Source: Phyllostachys edulis (Eukaryota; Streptophyta; Magnoliopsida; Poales; Poaceae). Taken from it: a DNA stretch of 64,000 nucleotides. The notes beneath the pieces are model-generated. The model did not search any database and was not told the DNA's origin. It worked only from the letters and a program-made list of their open reading frames with translations. The stretch covers positions 11,442,355-11,506,354 of the forward strand of contig CM070566.1 in assembly GCA_036346405.1 (NCBI GenBank), given 5' to 3'. Numbering within the stretch: position 1 is the first letter of the stretch; each line of letters opens with the position of its first letter. Shown one piece after another: positions 58,569 through 64,000 of this stretch. Made by a program: the position numbers and the translations under genes.

Positions 58569-59949
58569 GGCGGCGGCGTTCCCCTCTCCCTCCCTCCGCT
58601 CCTTTTAATTTCCGCTCCCCGCTTTTGCCGCGCAGGGAGAAGACGAGAGAGGAGAGGAGAGGAGAGAGATTGATCGGTGTCTCGGTGTCTCCGTCTCGTG
58701 TGTAGGTGTGTGTGTGGAAGGATGGATGGCGATGATCCGAGGGAGGCTGCGTTTTATGCGGCTTCTTGCTTGTTGGACCGCCGGTAATGTCAAACAGTTA
58801 GCAGCCTCTCGTTAGTTTAGTACTAATAACTTGTTACTTAAAGAGTTTGCCGCTGCCTGCTTAATTTGCAGAGATACTACACGTATGTGGATTAGGGGCG
58901 ATCTCCACGGGCCGGTTCAAAAGTGAAGGTCAAGACCAATCACTACGATATTTTTCTACAGTGTTTTTGATACAGTGAAGGTGAAACATTATCTTCTCGC
59001 CTGTTGTTGCAACATTTGGCTACAGTACTACAACATAACACTATTCGCATAACACGAAATACTGTTTGCACAATTGCAGAGGATCCGAATCCCACAAGGT
59101 TCGGAGTGGGGTGGGTGGGGTCACATGCAAAGATGCCTCGAGCATATACATAGTCTCACATTTGCCTCACGGACTTGATTAGATAAGCCTACTTATGGAT
59201 TTTCCCCTAAAATAATCCATTTATAAAAAAATCACACAGATAAACTATGCTTTATCATTTTTTTTTACAAAATAACCCACAATCTTCAGGCCATCACACG
59301 ATCAAGGTCCAATAGCTCTTGGTCCAAAGAATTAGGCGACGCGGGGCTCACTTGTGCGACAGAAAGGCAATTGAGGCCATGGTCTGTCACATGTCTCAGT
59401 CGTGAGGTGGTGGTGCGACTAAGGCCCGTGCCAGGCATAGTCGTTGCGCCAGAACGCGACTAAGGCCAGTCATAGATCAAGCCGGCAACTGAGCCCAGTT
59501 ACGTTCTAGCTTAGCGACAGTAGACTAATTTTTTAAGAAATGATTTAAATAAACTTAGCTTTAATTTTACAAAATTAAATGGTTGGAAGAGTTGTTTATA
59601 AATAATTGTTTATGGTAAAAAAGCTGGAGTTTGCTGACTATAATTGTTTGTAAATAAATCATGTTTTAACCATTTTACGTGGATGGGTACGTGGATGTTC
59701 ACCCTTTTAAGTTTTTACACAAATAACCCAAAATTTGGCAAAATATTTTGTAAGCTTTGATTTGAGTGAGACGAGAATGGAGCAACGAAGATGAGATTGC
59801 AAGCCCGGCATAACACTTGACCATGAAGGTCTGAATTACATGGCACGAGGGTTTGGTTAGGTGCATATGTTTGTGTGGCTATTCCTACGATACAAATGGC
59901 TACACGCACGAAACCTACAACTCGAAATACAACTACGATACAAACACAT
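58569..59949. other. Upstream region of the USP kinase gene, no other gene
   Basis: 58600-58760 is CT/GA-rich with a TATA-like string (cataaaa on the minus strand near 58750), a plausible promoter and 5' UTR. 58900-59090 looks like a decayed MITE. 59280-59530 has gcgac-type short repeats like those of the element at 29715. The last bases, cacat (59945-59949), flank LTR F. Confidence 0.4.
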
Positions 59950-60119
59950 TGTAACACCCTGATTTTCTAAGCCTTTTCGAATTTTTAAAATAAAATAGAA
60001 CCCTTTGGTTTTGATGAGAGTTCAAAGATTAACATGAGATTTTAAAAAGAGCTTTAAATGACTAAGACAAACTTCAACTAATAAAAACTTGGTCTTCTTT
60101 GAGTTGTGTGGGTTCTAGA

Positions 60120-60620
60120 GCCGCCCCTCCCTCCTGTGTGCACCTCCCTTTGTGTTTGGACTTCCCTTGTGTCCGCACCTCCTCTATGTGTTTGGACATC
60201 CCTTGTATCCGGACCTCCTGTGTGTTGGACCTCCCCTTGTGTCCAGACCTTCTCTGCATTTGGACCTACCCTGATTTTATTCCGACCATCAAGACCTCCC
60301 TTGATTGTATCTTGACTGTCAAGACCTCTTTGGATTGCATCTAGTCCTCGGGATCTCCTAGTCCTTTGGACCTCCTCGTCCCTTGGATCTCTTAGTCCTC
60401 GGGACCTCTTAGCCTTCGCACCTCCTCAAAGACTTCCTATGACCTCAGAGGACCTCCTTGTCCAATGACCTCCCCGAGGGTCTTTTGCAAAGACCACCCT
60501 TGTGGCCTTTTGCAAAGACCACCGTCTTGGTCTTCTTGCAAAGACCACCTTTTGTGGTCAAGACCTCCTCTGGGTCACGACCTCCTCTTGGTCACGACCT
60601 CTCCTTGGCCGTGACCACCT
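60120..60620 (+). repeat. Degenerate short repeats in LTR F, block 1
   Basis: Loose repeats of about 20-27 bp with gacctcc and tgtgtttggac cores; from 60480 the unit becomes ttgcaaagaccacc followed by ttggtc. Confidence 0.65.
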
Positions 60621-61194
60621 CTCTTGACAGACTATTTTCCAAGTTTGACTGGTCTCACTTGCCATCTTGCTCACCTTTATCTTTCTTCGCCACATAAATA
60701 CCTTGTGCGTTTAATACCTGTTATGTCACATTAAATGCGGCCACTTACGTGGCACCTTGATTTCTTTCCTGGTCTCCTCCGTTCATAGCATACTTTGACT
60801 TAATCCACTCTCATCTAATGGGTCGCACCGCCCCCATCTCTACCTACCTTGGACACGTATGCCTTTGAGATTTCCAATGCCATTCCTTCTCTTTCTCCCC
60901 GCTAAGAATAGCCTATTTAGCTTATCATCATCGCCTTTTTACACAATTATTCCTTTTGCTCTTGGCGGTTGCATGGTGTTGAAGCTTGCGCCAAGAACTC
61001 CGTTTGAGCTTGTGTCGCCGCCTCACCGACAGCTGACTCCACCGAGCTCTGCGATGCCCTTACCACCATCGCTAGTTGGTTGCTATCCAACCACCGACCA
61101 GCTCCTTCATCTTGTCCTAGAACTCGTTCTCGGCCTTGGTGAGTCCTCTTGTGCCTGCTCTCTCTTGTTCTTATGGCCTCGTTGAGCAAGAGTA

Positions 61195-61435
61195 TCATCC
61201 TTAAGACCTCCTCCTCTTGGATCTCCTAAGGGCCTCTCGCAAGGACGATCCTCTTGGGCCTCCTTGCTCTCCCAGGACCTCCTTTTGCAAAGACCACCTC
61301 CTTGGTCTTTTGCAAAGACCACCTTCCCGGACCTCCTCGGTGCTGTAAAGACCACCCCCGTGGCCTTTTGCACAGACCACCCTCTTAGGTCTTTTTGCAA
61401 AGACCACCCACCTTGTTGGACCTCCTCCCTGTGAG
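61195..61435 (+). repeat. Degenerate short repeats in LTR F, block 2
   Basis: Five or so copies of ttgcaaagaccacc with ggacctcct between them, the same unit as in block 1 about 600 bp upstream. Open frames across it are repeat-driven. Confidence 0.7.
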
Positions 61436-62078
61436 TCGAGTCTTTTTCTAAAGAACCCATTTTTAGGGTTGTGTCATTTTGTTGGTTGAGTTTTGACTTT
61501 TCCTTCGAAGCTCTTTGGTTTGGTTTGGGCTCTGTTTGAGTTTGTATCTTTCCTCCCGTGTAGATTGTGACAACACCGAGGAGCCCGAGTATTTAGAAGA
61601 GGAAGATTCTCAAGCTTTAGAGCAAGGCAAGTCATACCTTTGATCATGTTGAGCCTAGTAATTCAAATTATTTAAGTTCCATTTCAAATGATTATTGCAT
61701 GCTTACTTCAATTTAAGTAATTCAATCCCTGTTTTTTTTTAACTTTGTAATTATCTCTGTTCCCTTTGTACAACCAAATCTGACATTGAATCATTCACCC
61801 TTGATGCCATAGATGAAAATCTAGCTGATATAATAGTATGAGCTAGAAGTGTTGCAAAAATTTAATGCTTAGCCATGCTTAGACCAAAACTCTTGTTTTG
61901 GGAAATCTTTCTGTCAAAAGACCAATGCTGTCAAATACTTTAAGCCATGACATTGGGTTGTCATAGAGATTTGCAAATATTTTCAAAGGAAACGGAAAAG
62001 GAAAAATTGGTTTGGACTTGGGCTAATAGGTCACTGGATGGTGCATGTTTATGCACTGGCTCAAGCCGTAGGCTTGAG

Positions 62079-62178
62079 NNNNNNNNNNNNNNNNNNNNNN
62101 NNNNNNNNNNNNNNNNNNNNNNNNNNNNNNNNNNNNNNNNNNNNNNNNNNNNNNNNNNNNNNNNNNNNNNNNNNNNNN
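62079..62178. other. Assembly gap, 100 N
   Basis: Exactly 100 unknown bases inside LTR F; the real length is unknown. Confidence 1.
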
Positions 62179-62674
62179 TAAAACTGAAAATAAAATATTT
62201 TAGACTTGGGCACATTGGTTTGATGGTGTGATTGTCGGGTGTGAATGGATGGTGCCCAAGTCAACAAGGACCGAACATCTTGTGTCACTATCCAAGCACT
62301 TTTGCATGCAACCACATGAGGGGATATGGGACCTCTCTTGACTTAGTACCTTGGGAGGTGTTAATTAATGAGTCACCGGTGGTGGATGTATGAGAAAATG
62401 TTTGGTTATCAATTGTTGTTGGGCATGTCGGGGTGGGTTACGGTTTAAGTTCCCACACGGAGGAGCATCGATAAGTTCTCTCTCTGCCGATGTCTCCGAC
62501 ACAGCGTGTGGGTCCCTCGGGTCCTCGGAGGATTAAACCTCATCGTCGACTCTTAATTAACTCATTTCCTTGAAAACATCTCGTAGGACTTAGCGTGCGG
62601 CATACCAAAGAAGTGTACTAATAGCTTAGCGCGGCGATCGACATGTGGGTAAAGTTGTACACCTGCGGTATAAT

Positions 62675-63030
62675 CTATTCGAATAGCCTCGTCCTAGGTT
62701 ATGGACACGCTTGGTTAGGTTTTGCAAGAGTTAGACTATAACATTTTCTATAAAACTTGAAATCGAATTGAATGCGAATGGGTAATTCGTGCTATGTGTG
62801 TGGTGGCTGTTGGAAGTCACCTCGGGATGTTATTTATGATTATAATTGTTGTCTCGCTGTTATTTAATCAAATAAAACAGATTTGCCAAATTGTCTTTAA
62901 TCTATTACCTTATTGCAAATGAAAAATTGCTTTATGCTGAAAACTACTTAGTGTAGTAGCCTTCCTTTGACACAAGAATGCATCTATATATTGTTTTGCT
63001 TGTAAGTCTTGTGAGTACAACTTTGTACTC
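62675..63030 (+). other. LTR F copy of the conserved hairpin-palindrome pair
   Basis: Palindrome ctattcgaatag (62675-62686), followed by a TCC...GGA inverted repeat. Stem GAGTAC (63013-63018) and GTACTC (63025-63030) is 327 bases downstream. Confidence 0.7.
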
Positions 63031-63443
63031 AGCTGCATTGATTTAATTGTTGCAGAGAGGTTGATCCCCAAGGGATCGACTATTGTGAGACCGACTTAGT
63101 GTGGGGCGACTAACTTGGCGGCCCGTCGGTTGCCTTGTGGTAAGGGCAAACCAGTTGGCTTTTGTTTATCGCCATCTTATGGCCTTTGTTCCACTTGCTA
63201 CTTTGGTTATTTACCTTGTCATTTGGCGGTCGGCCCTCTTTTTATAATATGAGCCTGTATATGTCCTTTAAGTTGTATCGCTTGTAATGACTTGTGTATA
63301 GAATGGATGCTGAATTTTTGTATGGGGTATGTGTGCGCAATTAGGAAGTACATATCACCGAGAATCGAGATATTTTATTTGTAATGCTAGGACCAATTTG
63401 ATGGTTAAGTATTACAAGTTTAATACCTAGGTTCTCACAAAGT

Positions 63444-63454
63444 TGGTATCGAGC
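63444..63454 (+). other. PBS of element F
   Basis: tggtatcgagc, one base short of TGGTATCAGAGC, five bases after the LTR end. Confidence 0.7.
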
Positions 63455-64000
63455 ATCATTTGACCGTAAAACCCCTAGCTTGGTTGTCCTTAGGGTATTT
63501 TGAAAAACCTAGTTTCAAAATGATAATTGGTTTATGAAAACTTAAGTAAGTTCTCAGATTTTACTCCTTACCTATCTTAGATTGCTCATCTCACCTTGTT
63601 CTTGTTTAAGTTTTGAAAAGTTGTTTCCTCTCATCTTCCTTCAAAAGATAGTTGTTACCGTTTAAGTTCGGTTTTGGGGAACCAATGAGTGTTGTAAATT
63701 TGAAGTGTTGGCTGTTCATTGGTGAAGATTGGAAGCTTTTGAAGTTGGAAAACTCAGCTCGAACACGGTTACAAAATCTGGACAGCAAGCGTAAGTTTTG
63801 GACAGCAAGCACTTAGTTCGTCATTAGGGCTGAAAATGTGAGGATAATTCAACTAAAACTCATGGGAATTGAAAGGGTAAGATGTGATATTAGTTGTCTA
63901 GTGCCTAATACACCCTTAGATGGTTTCTACCATGATCTTAGATGCGATAAGACTTGAGTGGTGTTCTGAAATTTTTCTTCTCAATCGATTGCTCGTTCAT

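Larger units (their letters stand above)
59950..63439 (+). repeat. 5' LTR of element F
   Basis: Begins TGTAACACCCTG and ends GGTTCTCACA, about 3.49 kb including a 100-base gap. It shares the palindrome (62675-62686), the hairpin (63013-63030) and the gatccccaagggatcgac region with LTR C. A TATA-like cataaatacc is near 60692-60701. Confidence 0.82.
59950..64000 (+). mobile_element. Element F: gypsy retrotransposon, 5' part, same family as C
   Basis: Plus strand order: LTR 59950-63439, PBS at 63444, then the untranslated leader to the window edge. The leader matches the inverted leader of element C over several hundred bases. Gag should start beyond the window. It forms an inverted pair with C at the two ends of the window, but the two are separate insertions with differing LTRs. 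Confidence 0.8.

Overview
This window is nuclear DNA of a grass (Poaceae), most likely a panicoid. Evidence: intron-bearing plant genes of modest size sit between large nested LTR retrotransposons and many short DNA transposons with clear target-site duplications (TSDs). Host exons are fairly GC-rich, and a 100-N scaffold gap (62079-62178) shows a draft assembly. There is no prokaryotic gene, CRISPR array, rRNA or tRNA gene.

Layout. 1-7445: minus-strand Ty3/gypsy element C (broken gag and pol, PBS, 4.6-kb LTR). It sits against the 3' part of a Tat-like gypsy element (7446-18990) that carries a pol C-terminus, three tandem-repeat arrays and an antisense coiled-coil remnant. That element is split by solo LTR A, which is itself split by solo LTR B, each with its own TSD. 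18991-about 26776: element D, a gag-only gypsy derivative with many zinc-knuckle-like modules and a partly lost 3' LTR. 27095-29147: a deleted Ty1/copia element with 130-bp LTRs. About 29715-31738: a Mutator-like element.

Gene-bearing part. 32875-41375 (-): a TopBP1/MEI1-like BRCT-repeat gene in about 19 exons. It has two U12-type introns (one AT-AC, one GT-AG) and, as sequenced, three disabling lesions. 44589-49412 (+): RPB10, the 71-aa zinc subunit shared by RNA polymerases I, II and III, complete in four exons. Its 4.4-kb second intron holds three hAT insertions. 49678-50951: a hAT-type element carrying a broken formiminotransferase-like gene copy. 51061-52469: a Mutator-type element with long inverted repeats. 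54807-58568 (-): a complete 743-aa USP-domain receptor-like cytoplasmic kinase in 11 exons. 59950-64000: a plus-strand gypsy element F of the same family as C.

The three host genes are unrelated housekeeping or signalling loci: DNA repair and meiosis, transcription, and kinase signalling. They do not form a cluster. The most unusual signals are the paired U12 introns and lesions of the BRCT gene, the gene-carrying hAT element, and a two-part motif shared by all five long LTRs: a 12-bp palindrome and a GAGTAC/GTACTC hairpin about 300-340 bp apart, with stem-preserving base changes.
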